A stretch of 64,000 nt of DNA, taken from assembly GCF_000813845.1 (NCBI RefSeq), contig NZ_JWTB01000032.1, positions 1-64,000 on the forward strand. The letters are read 5' to 3'. This document shows, in pieces, positions 10,417 to 19,458 of the stretch (the stretch's first letter is position 1; every line of letters starts with the position of its first letter). Below the pieces are notes generated by a model. That model ran no database searches and was not told the origin of the DNA. It saw only the letters and a program-made list of their open reading frames with translations. The position numbers and the translations under genes were made by a program. Source of the stretch: Pseudarthrobacter phenanthrenivorans (GTDB lineage Bacteria > Actinomycetota > Actinomycetes > Actinomycetales > Micrococcaceae).

Positions 10417-10459
10417 ACTGTCAATGACAGTTAAAGTGACGCATATGACAAACCTGTCA
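10417..10459 (-). promoter_or_regulatory. Paired palindromes upstream of SulP-carbonic anhydrase gene
   Basis: Two perfect inverted repeats built from the same pentamer: ACTGTCA-A-TGACAGT (10417-10431) and TGACA-AACC-TGTCA (10446-10459). Their centres are about 28 bp apart, 50-95 bp upstream of the SulP start. Their shared half-site and helical spacing suggest operator sites for a dimeric regulator, whose gene is not adjacent. Confidence 0.55.
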
Positions 10460-10520
10460 CACGGATTTGAGTGGCGGGAGGTGAGCCCGGACCCGGGGGA
10501 AGCCTTGCCGCTTAAACCAG

Positions 10521-10555
10521 AGAGGCGGCCCCCACGCCACGTGGGAGCCGCCTCT
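10521..10555. terminator. Hairpin terminator after ctaB
   Basis: A 9-bp perfect outer stem AGAGGCGGC/GCCGCCTCT with further inner pairing (CCCAC/GTGGG), lying 15 bases after the ctaB stop codon on the minus strand. No U-tract. Confidence 0.8.
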
Positions 10556-10570
10556 GCGGGACCTGCCTTG

Positions 10571-11530
10571 CTAGCCGGCCATGATCGCGTTTCCGACGAA
10601 GGGGTCCACCGCAAGGGCGATGAAGAGCAGGGTCAGGTAGCTGATTGATCCGTGGAAGACCTTCATGGCGCGCTTATCCGGAATGTCCTCGCGCTGGGCA
10701 CGGGCATACAAGGCGTGCGATTCATAAAGGAACCAGGCTCCGGCGAGGACCGCGGTGACGGTATAGACCCAGCCCGCACCCCCGGCCGGGATCATGAGCA
10801 GCGAGCAGGCCACCATGGCCCAGGCGTAGAGGACCACCTGGACGGATACCACCTTGGCCCCGGCGATGGCGCCGAGCATGGGAACGTTCGCGTTTCGGTA
10901 GTCCTCGCCGTAGCGCATGGACAGGGGCCAGTAGTGCGGCGGGGTCCACAGGAAGATCACCATGAACAGGATGACTGCCGGCCATTCGACGGAGTTCGTG
11001 ACGGCGGCCCACGCGATCAGCACGGGGAAGCAACCGGCCGCGCCGCCCCAGACAATATTCTGCGCGGTGCGGCGCTTGAGGATCATCGTGTAGATGACCA
11101 CGTAGAAGAAGATGGCCCCCAGGCCCAGCCACGCCGACAGCGGATTGGCACCAAACCACAGGATCACGATGGATGCCGCCCCCAGCAGCCAGGAGAAGAC
11201 CAGGGCCTCGCGGGGGGTCACTTCGCCGGTGACCAGCGGCCTGTTTTCCGTTCGGTGCATCAGCTTGTCGATGTCGCGGTCGATGTAGCAGTTGAAGGCC
11301 CCCGCGCTGCCCGCGGCGAAGGCTCCACCGACCAGCGTGGCAAGGATCAGCCCAAGGGACGGGAAGCCGCGCTCGGCGTAGATCATGGTGGGCAGTGTGC
11401 TGACCAGGAGGAGCTCGATCACGCGCGGCTTGGTGAGGGCGAGATACGCCTTTGCCTTGCGGGCAAACCCGGAACCTGCGGCCCGGGATGCGTTCAGCGG
11501 CGTATCTGTTGTGCTCACGGTGGCAGTCAC
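10571..11530 (-). CDS. ctaB: Protoheme IX farnesyltransferase CtaB
   Basis: UbiA-family membrane enzyme that adds farnesyl to heme B to give heme O. The 319 residues hold about nine membrane segments and the two Asp-rich prenyl-diphosphate motifs (NCYIDRDIDKLMHRT and later YGEDYRNANVPM). The open frame starts 42 codons upstream. I chose GTG at 11530; a second GTG at 11518 has a better-placed GGGTGA and is equally possible. It is divergent from tkt and supplies the substrate of CtaA. Confidence 0.94.
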   Translation of the reverse strand: MTATVSTTDTPLNASRAAGSGFARKAKAYLALTKPRVIELLLVSTLPTMIYAERGFPSLGLILATLVGGAFAAGSAGAFNCYIDRDIDKLMHRTENRPLVTGEVTPREALVFSWLLGAASIVILWFGANPLSAWLGLGAIFFYVVIYTMILKRRTAQNIVWGGAAGCFPVLIAWAAVTNSVEWPAVILFMVIFLWTPPHYWPLSMRYGEDYRNANVPMLGAIAGAKVVSVQVVLYAWAMVACSLLMIPAGGAGWVYTVTAVLAGAWFLYESHALYARAQREDIPDKRAMKVFHGSISYLTLLFIALAVDPFVGNAIMAG

Positions 11531-12039
11531 CCGTTCTGTGTGGCAGTTGAGGCTGGCAAGCAGCTCCGGTCGTGCGGCCCGGACCCGGGCACAACACGAG
11601 GGAGGAAAAGCGCCTGGTGCGTGCAACAGCCGGGGAACTCCGGGCGGCGACAGCAATGCCCACCCGGTGTTGGCCTCCGAATATCATACCGCGCCGCCGG
11701 CCGTGTCCCGGCCCCGCCGTATGCGCAGATGATTGCTCGCGCACCGATTCGAGCAGATTAACTCAACCTCACGGAATGGTGATTCACAAAAGGGGAAATT
11801 GCGTCCACAACGTGAGATTTGCACCGCCCGCAGTATGGATAAGAGCTAAGCTGTCACCAGATCAGCACGCAGCAGGAAAGCAGTGGAAAACGCATTCCCT
11901 ACGCTGTCCGTGACTGGAATCAAGGATCAACGTTTCGATGGTGGACGGCTGGTACGCAACGGCAGCGGGCGCCACACAGGGCGCCTTTGACCGAACCCCG
12001 TGTACCACCGCCACCAGCAAAGAGAGGGGCCCGGTTTTC
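11531..12039. other. 509-bp gap between divergent ctaB and tkt
   Basis: No supported gene. For ctaB (minus) a TATGAT hexamer at 11683-11688 could be a -10 box with a leader of about 150 bases, but no good -35 is seen. For tkt (plus), TAAGCT at 11847-11852 is a candidate -10, which would give a leader near 180 bases. That leader would contain a small hairpin, GGCGCC-N6-GGCGCC followed by TTT (11968-11988). Nothing resembling a known riboswitch was recognised. Confidence 0.4.
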
Positions 12040-14166
12040 GTGCCACATTTGGAAGAGCAAGAACTGTCATGGACCAGCCTGGACCAGCGTGCCGTGGACA
12101 CCATCCGTGTCCTGGCCGCCGACGCCGTGGAGAAGGTGGGCAACGGCCACCCGGGTACCGCGATGAGCCTGGCGCCGGCCGCCTACCTGCTGTTCCAGAA
12201 GCTGATGCGCCATGATCCGCGTGATCCCCAGTGGCTGGGCCGCGACCGTTTCGTCCTGTCCCCCGGCCACACGTCGCTGACGCTGTACATCCAGCTGTTC
12301 CTGTCGGGCTACGGGCTGGAACTGAAGGACCTCGAGGCCCTCCGCACCTGGGGTTCCCTGACCCCGGGCCACCCCGAGTACAAGCACACCGCCGGTGTGG
12401 AGATCACCACCGGTCCGCTCGGCCAGGGCCTGGCCTCCTCGGTGGGCTTTGCCTACTCGCAGCGCCGCCAGCGCGGCCTGTTCGACGCAGACGCGCCGGC
12501 TGGCGAGTCGCCCTTTGACCACACCATCTGGGTTATTGCTTCCGACGGCGACCTGCAGGAAGGCGTCACGGCTGAAGCCTCGTCGCTGGCCGGCCACCAG
12601 GAGCTCGGCAACCTCGTGGTCATCTACGACGAGAACCACATCTCCATTGAGGACGACACCGACATCGCCTTTACCGAGGATGTCCTGAAGCGCTATGAGG
12701 CCTACGGCTGGCACACCCAGCGCGTGGACTGGACCCGCACCGGGGAATACAAGGAGGACGTCCAGGAGCTCTACAGCGCCCTGCTCGCGGCCAAGGCCGA
12801 AACCTCCAAGCCGTCCATCATCTCGCTGCGGACCATCATCGGCTACCCGGCCCCCAAGAAGCAGAACACCGGCAAGATCCACGGTTCCGCGCTCGGCGCC
12901 GAGGAAGTCGCAGCGCTGAAGGAAGTCCTGGGCTTCGACCCCGCCAAGTCCTTCCAGGTCGACCAGGAGGTCCTGGACCACGCCCGCAAGGTTGTGGAGC
13001 GCGGCGCCTCCGAGCGCAAGGAATGGGAAGAGTCCTTCAACGCGTGGCAGGCAGCCAACCCCGAAGGCGCGGCACTCCTGCAGCGCATCGAGGCGCAGGA
13101 ACTCCCCGAGGGCGTCGATGCGGCGCTTCCGGTCTTCCCGGCCGGCAAGGACGTTTCCACCCGCGCGGCATCCGGCAAGGTCCTCAACGCCCTGGGCCCG
13201 GTCCTGCCCGAACTCTGGGGCGGTTCCGCCGACCTCGCCGAGTCCAACAACACCACCATCGAAGGCTCCCCGTCCTTCGTGCCGGCATCCAAGCAGACCG
13301 GTGCCTGGTCGGGCAACCCGTACGGCCGCGTCCTGCACTTCGGCATCCGCGAGCACGCCGCCGCATCGATCGTCAACGGCATCAGCCTGGCCGGCAACAC
13401 CCGGGCCTTCTCCGGAACGTTCCTGATCTTCAGCGACTACCAGCGCCCCGCCATCCGCCTCGGCGCCCTGATGGGCGTTCCGTCGCTGTACGTCTGGACG
13501 CACGACTCCATCGGCCTGGGCGAGGACGGCCCCACCCACCAGCCGGTGGAACAGCTCGCCTCACTGCGCGCCATCGTGGGCCTGGACGTGGTCCGCCCCG
13601 GCGACGCCAACGAAGTGGCTGCCGCGTGGAAGACCATGCTCGAAAACCACGCCAACCCTGCAGGCATCGTCCTGACCCGCCAGAACATTCCCACCTGGGA
13701 ACGCGGGGAGGGCGACGCCGATGGCGACACCTTCGCTTCCACCGCCGGCGTGGCAAAGGGCGGCTACGTCCTGGCCGAGGCATCGAAGGACGGCGCCACG
13801 GTTCCGGCCGACGTCATCCTGATCGCCACGGGCTCCGAGGTCCAGCTGGCCGTCCAGGCACGCGAAGCCCTGCAGTCCGAGGGCATTGCAGCCCGGGTTG
13901 TCTCCATGCCCTGCGTCGAATGGTTCAAGAAGCAGGACGCGGCATACCGCGAATCCGTCCTGCCGGCGGCCGTCAAGGCACGCGTGTCCGTCGAAGCAGG
14001 CCTCGCCCTGGGCTGGCGCGAATTCGTCGGCGATGCCGGCCGTTCCGTCAGCCTCGAGCACTACGGCGCTTCCGCCGACTACAAGCGCCTCTTCCAGGAG
14101 TTCGGCATCACGGCGGAGGCAGTGGCCGCCGCCGCCAAGGACTCACTCTCCAGCCTCCAGGCCTGA
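12040..14166 (+). CDS. tkt: Transketolase
   Basis: Thiamine-diphosphate enzyme moving two-carbon units between sugar phosphates in the non-oxidative pentose phosphate pathway. The 708 residues show the TPP motif (ASDGDLQEGVTAEASSLAG, ending near the YDEN segment), the N-terminal GHPGTAMSLAP and the pyrimidine-domain stretch GIREHAAASIVNGI. The frame is open 34 codons upstream; GTG at 12040 was chosen because AGAGAGGGG lies about 10 bases before it and MPHLEEQELSWTSLDQ is a typical start. First gene of the tkt-tal-pgi-zwf-opcA-pgl operon. Confidence 0.97.
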   Translation: MPHLEEQELSWTSLDQRAVDTIRVLAADAVEKVGNGHPGTAMSLAPAAYLLFQKLMRHDPRDPQWLGRDRFVLSPGHTSLTLYIQLFLSGYGLELKDLEALRTWGSLTPGHPEYKHTAGVEITTGPLGQGLASSVGFAYSQRRQRGLFDADAPAGESPFDHTIWVIASDGDLQEGVTAEASSLAGHQELGNLVVIYDENHISIEDDTDIAFTEDVLKRYEAYGWHTQRVDWTRTGEYKEDVQELYSALLAAKAETSKPSIISLRTIIGYPAPKKQNTGKIHGSALGAEEVAALKEVLGFDPAKSFQVDQEVLDHARKVVERGASERKEWEESFNAWQAANPEGAALLQRIEAQELPEGVDAALPVFPAGKDVSTRAASGKVLNALGPVLPELWGGSADLAESNNTTIEGSPSFVPASKQTGAWSGNPYGRVLHFGIREHAAASIVNGISLAGNTRAFSGTFLIFSDYQRPAIRLGALMGVPSLYVWTHDSIGLGEDGPTHQPVEQLASLRAIVGLDVVRPGDANEVAAAWKTMLENHANPAGIVLTRQNIPTWERGEGDADGDTFASTAGVAKGGYVLAEASKDGATVPADVILIATGSEVQLAVQAREALQSEGIAARVVSMPCVEWFKKQDAAYRESVLPAAVKARVSVEAGLALGWREFVGDAGRSVSLEHYGASADYKRLFQEFGITAEAVAAAAKDSLSSLQA

Positions 14167-14193
14167 TCACCAATCTTTGAGGAGATAAACACC

Positions 14194-15309
14194 ATGACTA
14201 CTCCCACCCAGCAGCTCTCCGACGCCGGAGTCTCCATCTGGCTCGACGACCTCTCCCGCGGACGCCTGGAAACCGGCACGCTCCGCAAGCTCATCGAAGA
14301 GAAGAACGTCGTTGGCGTCACCACCAACCCGTCGATCTTCCACGCTGCGATCACCTCCGGCACGGACTACGACCACATCATTGCCGCCAAGGCAGCCGCA
14401 GGTGCCAGCGTCGAAGACACCATCTTCGAGATCACCACCACCGACGTCGCCGACGCCTGCGATCTCTTCGCCCCCGTGGCTGCCGCTACGAAGGGCGTGG
14501 ATGGCCGCGTCTCCATCGAGGTCGACCCCCGGCTCGCCTGGGACACCGCCGGAACCATCGCCGAGGCCAAGCACCTTTACCAGCGCGTCAACAAGGACAA
14601 CGTCCTCATCAAGATTCCTGCGACGGTGGAAGGCCTCGAAGCCATTACGGCAACCCTGGCAGAGGGCATCAGCGTCAACGTGACCCTGATCTTCTCCCTG
14701 GAGCGCTACCGCGCCGTCATCAACGCCTTCCAGTCCGGGCTGGAGCGGGCAAAGGAGAACGGCCATGACCTCTCCAGGATCCACTCGGTCGCCTCGTTCT
14801 TCGTCTCGCGCGTCGACACCGAGATCGACAAGCGGCTGGACAAGATCGGCACGGAGGAGGCCAAGACCCTCAAGGGCAAGGCCGGAGTGGCCAACGCCCG
14901 CCTTGCCTACCAGGTCTACGAGGAGCTCTTTGCCACCGAGCGCTGGGCCCTCCTGGCGGATGCCGGCGCACTCCCCCAACGCCCCCTCTGGGCCTCGACC
15001 GGCGTCAAGGACCCGGCCTACCCGGACACCCTCTACGTCACCGAACTAGTGGCACCGGGCGTGGTGAACACCATGCCGGAGAAGACCCTGGACGCCACGT
15101 TCGACCACGGCGTGGTCACCGGCGATACCGTCACCGGCACCTATGATGAGGCGAACGCAACCCTCGACGCCCTGGAAAAGCTGGGCGTCAGCTACAACGA
15201 CGTCGTCGCGCTCCTTGAAACCGAAGGCCTGGACAAGTTCGTGGCCAGCTGGAAGGAACTCCTGGCCGACGTCGAAGGCGCCCTCGCCTCTGCACGAAAG
15301 GCTTCCTAA
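14194..15309 (+). CDS. tal: Transaldolase
   Basis: Class I aldolase moving dihydroxyacetone units between sugar phosphates. The 371-residue length is typical of the actinobacterial form. The Schiff-base lysine is in VLIKIPAT near residue 145, and the N-terminal signature GVTTNPSIFHAA is clear. AGGAG lies 9 bases upstream of the ATG and 27 bases separate it from tkt. It acts directly with transketolase. Confidence 0.96.
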   Translation: MTTPTQQLSDAGVSIWLDDLSRGRLETGTLRKLIEEKNVVGVTTNPSIFHAAITSGTDYDHIIAAKAAAGASVEDTIFEITTTDVADACDLFAPVAAATKGVDGRVSIEVDPRLAWDTAGTIAEAKHLYQRVNKDNVLIKIPATVEGLEAITATLAEGISVNVTLIFSLERYRAVINAFQSGLERAKENGHDLSRIHSVASFFVSRVDTEIDKRLDKIGTEEAKTLKGKAGVANARLAYQVYEELFATERWALLADAGALPQRPLWASTGVKDPAYPDTLYVTELVAPGVVNTMPEKTLDATFDHGVVTGDTVTGTYDEANATLDALEKLGVSYNDVVALLETEGLDKFVASWKELLADVEGALASARKAS

Positions 15310-15314
15310 CACCT

Positions 15315-16946
15315 ATGAGCACTCTCAGCTACGACGCCACCGGCGCTGCCCAGCAGGCGCTTGAACAGCACCTTCCCGCCCTCGTCGAGGACAGGATCGC
15401 CACCCGGATCTTCGCCAAGGACCACACCCTGTGGGGTCCGGACGCCGAAGCCGAGTCGGCAATCCGGCTCGGCTGGGTGGAAGCCGCAACCGTTTCACAG
15501 CCTTTGGTCAAGGACATCCTGGAACTCCGTGACGCTTTGCGTGGCGAGGGTGTCAGCAGGATCGTGCTCTGCGGCATGGGTGGATCCTCGCTGGCCCCCG
15601 AGGTCATTGCGGGTACCGCCGGCGTCGAGCTGACAGTGTTGGACAGCACGGACCCGGACCAGGTCCGTGCTGCCCTTGCGGACCGGCTGGCCGAAACCGC
15701 GATCGTGGTCTCGTCCAAGTCCGGCTCCACCCTGGAAACCGACTCGCAGCGGCGTATTTTCGAGCAGGCTTTCACCGAAGCCGGCCTCGACGCCAAGAGC
15801 CGGATCATCATCGTCACGGATCCGGGTTCGCCGCTGGACAAGGCATCCCGCGAAGCAGGCTACCGCGCCGTCTTCAACGCGGACCCCAACGTTGGCGGCC
15901 GTTATTCGGCCCTGACCGCGTTCGGCCTGGTCCCCTCCGGCCTGGCCGGCGTGGACATCCAGGCATTCCTGGACGAGGCGGAAGAAGCTGCCGAAATCCT
16001 CAACGACGACGCTCCCGAGAACATCGGCCTTGCCTTGGGCACGGCGCTGGGTGGGACCACCCCCCTGCGGAACAAGATCGTCATCGCGGAAGACGGCTCC
16101 GGCATTGTTGGGTTCGCGGACTGGGCCGAACAGCTCATCGCCGAATCCACGGGCAAGCTGGGCACCGGCGTCCTGCCGGTGGTGGCGGGTCCAAATGCTC
16201 CGGAGGTCACCTCGGGTGCTCCCGACGTCCTGGTGGTGCGCCTCGTCGCCCCGGATGCCGACGTCGAACTCGGCGAAGACCAGGTGGCCATCGCCGGCGG
16301 CCTTGCCACCCAGATGATGGTGTGGGAGTTCGCCACGGCGGTGGCGGGCAGGCTGCTGGGGATCAACCCCTTCGACCAGCCCGACGTCGAAGCTGCCAAG
16401 GTGGCGGCGCGCGGCCTGCTGGATGCCCAGCCCGAGCCGACGCCCGCAGCATTCGTTGACGGGGCCATCGAGGTGCGCGGCGGCGACTGGCTGGGAGACG
16501 CTTCAACTGCCGAAGGCGCAGTCAAAGCGCTGCTCGGCACGCTTGCTGCGGACAGCTACCTGAGCGTCCAGGCATACTTCGACCGGCTCGCCTTCGCCGG
16601 TCTGGAGGGAATCCGTGATGAGCTCGCAGCCACAACGGGACGGCCCGTAACCTTCGGCTGGGGCCCCCGCTTCCTGCACTCCACCGGACAGTTCCACAAG
16701 GGTGGTCCGGCCATCGGCGTGTTCCTCCAGGTCACAGCCGAGCCCGCCGGGGACCTTGCCATCCCGGACCGGCCCTTTACGTTCGGCGAGCTCATCGCCG
16801 CCCAGGCTGCCGGCGACGCGCAGGTCCTGGGTGAGCACGGCCGTCCCGTGCTGCGCCTCCACCTGACCGACCGTGCCGCGGGCGTTGCCCAGTTGCAGGA
16901 CCTCGTCTCTGCCCTGTCCACCCGCGCATCCGCAACCGAAAGCTAA
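15315..16946 (+). CDS. pgi: Glucose-6-phosphate isomerase
   Basis: Interconverts glucose 6-phosphate and fructose 6-phosphate. The 543-residue protein has two SIS sugar-isomerase domains; the first shows CGMGGSSLAPEV (about residue 77) and SSKSGSTLET (about 133). It belongs to the PGI form found next to tal in actinobacteria. It begins 5 bases after the tal stop, so it is surely cotranscribed, and it links glycolysis to the shunt enzymes next door. Confidence 0.93.
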   Translation: MSTLSYDATGAAQQALEQHLPALVEDRIATRIFAKDHTLWGPDAEAESAIRLGWVEAATVSQPLVKDILELRDALRGEGVSRIVLCGMGGSSLAPEVIAGTAGVELTVLDSTDPDQVRAALADRLAETAIVVSSKSGSTLETDSQRRIFEQAFTEAGLDAKSRIIIVTDPGSPLDKASREAGYRAVFNADPNVGGRYSALTAFGLVPSGLAGVDIQAFLDEAEEAAEILNDDAPENIGLALGTALGGTTPLRNKIVIAEDGSGIVGFADWAEQLIAESTGKLGTGVLPVVAGPNAPEVTSGAPDVLVVRLVAPDADVELGEDQVAIAGGLATQMMVWEFATAVAGRLLGINPFDQPDVEAAKVAARGLLDAQPEPTPAAFVDGAIEVRGGDWLGDASTAEGAVKALLGTLAADSYLSVQAYFDRLAFAGLEGIRDELAATTGRPVTFGWGPRFLHSTGQFHKGGPAIGVFLQVTAEPAGDLAIPDRPFTFGELIAAQAAGDAQVLGEHGRPVLRLHLTDRAAGVAQLQDLVSALSTRASATES

Positions 16947-16960
16947 GGCACAGAAGCACC

Positions 16961-18520
16961 ATGCCAGAAACTGAATACGGCAGGAAAGGCGCGGGCCGCG
17001 GGCGTAATCCGTTGCGGGATCCGCGCGACCGCCGCTTGAACCGGATTGCCGGTCCCTCGTCGCTTGTGTTGTTTGGGGTCACGGGTGACTTGGCCCGGAA
17101 GAAGTTGATGCCCGCGGTGTATGACCTGGCGAACCGGGGGTTGTTGCCGCCGAGTTTCGCGCTGGTGGGTTTTGCCCGCCGGGAATGGGACAAGGAGGAT
17201 TTCGCCGCCGAGGTCAAGGCGTCGGTGCAGGCGCATGCGCGCACGCCGTTTGATGAGGCGGTCTGGAACCAGTTGTCCGAGGGCATCCGGTTTGTCCAGG
17301 GCGAGTTCGACGACGACGCCGCATTCGAGCGGCTCGGCGAGACGATCAAGGAACTCGACGACGTCCGGGGCACCCGGGGAAACCATGCGTTCTACCTCTC
17401 GATTCCGCCGAAGGCGTTCGAGCAGGTCTGCCGGCAGTTGTCCAAGCACGGCCTGGCGCAGGCCGACGGGGACAAGTGGCGGCGCGTCGTGATCGAGAAA
17501 CCGTTCGGGCACGACCTTGAATCGGCGCGGCAGTTGAACGACATTGTCGAATCGGTGTTTCCGCCGGACGCGGTGTTCCGGATCGACCACTACCTGGGCA
17601 AGGAGACGGTACAGAACATCCTGGCGCTGCGCTTCGCGAACCAGTTGTTCGAGCCGCTGTGGAACGCGAACTATGTGGACCATGTCCAGATCACCATGGC
17701 GGAGGACATCGGCACGGGCGGCCGGGCAGGGTATTACGACGGCGTGGGCGCGGCCCGCGACGTCATCCAGAACCACCTGCTGCAGCTGCTGGCGCTCACG
17801 GCGATGGAGGAGCCCATCTCCTTCAACGCCGATGACCTGCGCGCGGAGAAGGAAAAGGTCCTCGCCGCGGTCAAGCTCCCCGAGGATCTGTCCACGCATT
17901 CGGCGCGGGGCCAGTTCACCGGTGGCTGGCAGGGCGGCGAACAGGTCCAGGGCTACCTGGAAGAGGAAGGCATCCCTGCCGATTCGACCACGGAAACCTA
18001 CGCGGCGATCCGGGTGGACATCCACACCCGCCGCTGGTCCGGGGTGCCCTTCTACCTGCGCGCCGGCAAGCGCCTGGGCCGGCGGGTCACCGAGATCGCG
18101 GTGGTTTTCAAGCGCGCACCGAACCTGTTGTTCCGTGACCACGGCGAGGATGATTTCGGGCAGAACGCCGTGGTAATCCGGGTCCAGCCCGATGAGGGCG
18201 TCACCATCCGGTTCGGGTCCAAGGTCCCCGGGACCCAGATGGAAGTCCGCGACGTGACCATGGACTTCGGCTACGGGCACTCGTTCACCGAGTCCTCCCC
18301 GGAGGCTTATGAACGGTTGATCCTGGACGTGCTGCTCGGTGAGCCGCCGCTGTTCCCGCGGCACGAGGAAGTGGAGCTGTCCTGGAAGATCCTTGACCCG
18401 TTCGAGGAATACTGGGCCTCGCTGAACGAGCAGCCCGAGCCCTACGCCCCAGGCTCCTGGGGCCCGGCCAGCGCTGATGAACTGCTGGCCCGTGACGGAC
18501 GAACCTGGAGAAGGCCATGA
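16961..18520 (+). CDS. zwf: Glucose-6-phosphate 1-dehydrogenase
   Basis: First step of the oxidative pentose phosphate pathway, making NADPH and 6-phosphogluconolactone. The 519 residues include the dinucleotide motif GVTGDLARKK (about residue 39) and the substrate motif RIDHYLGKE (about 206). The stop overlaps opcA by ATGA. The first 700 bases of the gene use TTG, GTG, GGG, TTT and TAT codons far more than its neighbours, which prefer CTG/CTC, GTC, GGC and TTC. This suggests a recombined or separately inherited segment. Confidence 0.96.
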   Translation: MPETEYGRKGAGRGRNPLRDPRDRRLNRIAGPSSLVLFGVTGDLARKKLMPAVYDLANRGLLPPSFALVGFARREWDKEDFAAEVKASVQAHARTPFDEAVWNQLSEGIRFVQGEFDDDAAFERLGETIKELDDVRGTRGNHAFYLSIPPKAFEQVCRQLSKHGLAQADGDKWRRVVIEKPFGHDLESARQLNDIVESVFPPDAVFRIDHYLGKETVQNILALRFANQLFEPLWNANYVDHVQITMAEDIGTGGRAGYYDGVGAARDVIQNHLLQLLALTAMEEPISFNADDLRAEKEKVLAAVKLPEDLSTHSARGQFTGGWQGGEQVQGYLEEEGIPADSTTETYAAIRVDIHTRRWSGVPFYLRAGKRLGRRVTEIAVVFKRAPNLLFRDHGEDDFGQNAVVIRVQPDEGVTIRFGSKVPGTQMEVRDVTMDFGYGHSFTESSPEAYERLILDVLLGEPPLFPRHEEVELSWKILDPFEEYWASLNEQPEPYAPGSWGPASADELLARDGRTWRRP

Positions 18521-19458
18521 TCGTTAACCTGCCCGACACCACCACCTCGAAGGTCTCCAAGAAGCTCATGGCCCTGCGCGAGCAGGGCGGCGTGATTGCC
18601 CTGGGCCGGGTACTGACCCTGGTGGTCGTGACCAAGTCAGGGCTCGAGGAAGAAGCGATCGAGGCCGCGAACGACGCCTCCCGCGAACACCCCTGCCGGA
18701 TCATCGTCCTCGCCGACGCCGGCAAGGACGCGCAGGACCGGCTCGACGCGCAGATCCGCGTCGGCGGGGACGCGGGTGCCTCCGAGGTGATCGTGCTGCG
18801 CGGCTACGGACAGCTCGCGCGCGAATCCGAGTCCCTGGTGGCTGCGCTGCTGCTCCCGGACGCTCCGATCGTGGCCTGGTGGCCGCACGGAGCCCCGGAG
18901 AACGCCTGCGAAACCTCCATCGGCGCAATCGCGCACCGCCGGATCACCGACTCCGCGAACGAACCCGACCCGCAGGCCGCGCTGGAGAGGATCCACCACA
19001 CCTACAAGGCCGGCGACACCGACCTTGCCTGGACCCGGCTGACCAACTGGCGGATCCAGCTGGCCGCGGCCCTGGACGAAGTGGACTCCTCACCTGTCAC
19101 GGCCGTCGCCGTCGAAGGGGCCTCCGACTCACCCTCGACCATCCTGCTGGCCGCCTGGCTCACCCTGACGCTGGACGCCCCCGTCACCATCGTCGCGGAC
19201 CCGGCCGGAACCGGAATACGCCGTGTCCGCCTCAGCCGCCCCGGCGGCGATGTCCAGCTCTTCCGCCCCGGACTCTCGGTCGCCGAGCTCACCCAACCCG
19301 GCCAACCGGCCCAACGGATCTCCCTCCCACGCCGCAGCCTCCGCGATTGCCTTGCCGAAGAACTCCGGCGGCTTGACCCCGACGAAGTTTTTGGCGAAGT
19401 GATTACTATTGGACTGCCACGTACCAATCTAAGGAGCGTCCGACCCAGTGAGCGTTGA
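18517..19458 (+). CDS. opcA: G6PDH assembly protein OpcA
   Basis: A 313-residue OpcA, required for assembly or activation of glucose-6-phosphate dehydrogenase in cyanobacteria and actinobacteria. It is recognised by its N-terminal region (LPDTTTSKVSKKLMALREQ), the segment VAWWPHGAPENAC near residue 127 and its invariant position after zwf. It is coupled to zwf by ATGA and its end overlaps pgl by 11 bases. It is cytosolic and has no catalytic motif. Confidence 0.94.
   Translation: MIVNLPDTTTSKVSKKLMALREQGGVIALGRVLTLVVVTKSGLEEEAIEAANDASREHPCRIIVLADAGKDAQDRLDAQIRVGGDAGASEVIVLRGYGQLARESESLVAALLLPDAPIVAWWPHGAPENACETSIGAIAHRRITDSANEPDPQAALERIHHTYKAGDTDLAWTRLTNWRIQLAAALDEVDSSPVTAVAVEGASDSPSTILLAAWLTLTLDAPVTIVADPAGTGIRRVRLSRPGGDVQLFRPGLSVAELTQPGQPAQRISLPRRSLRDCLAEELRRLDPDEVFGEVITIGLPRTNLRSVRPSER

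Noticed and set aside
11938..12039. 34-residue N-terminal extension of transketolase
   Set aside because: No family similarity, whereas AGAGAGGGG is well placed for GTG 12040.
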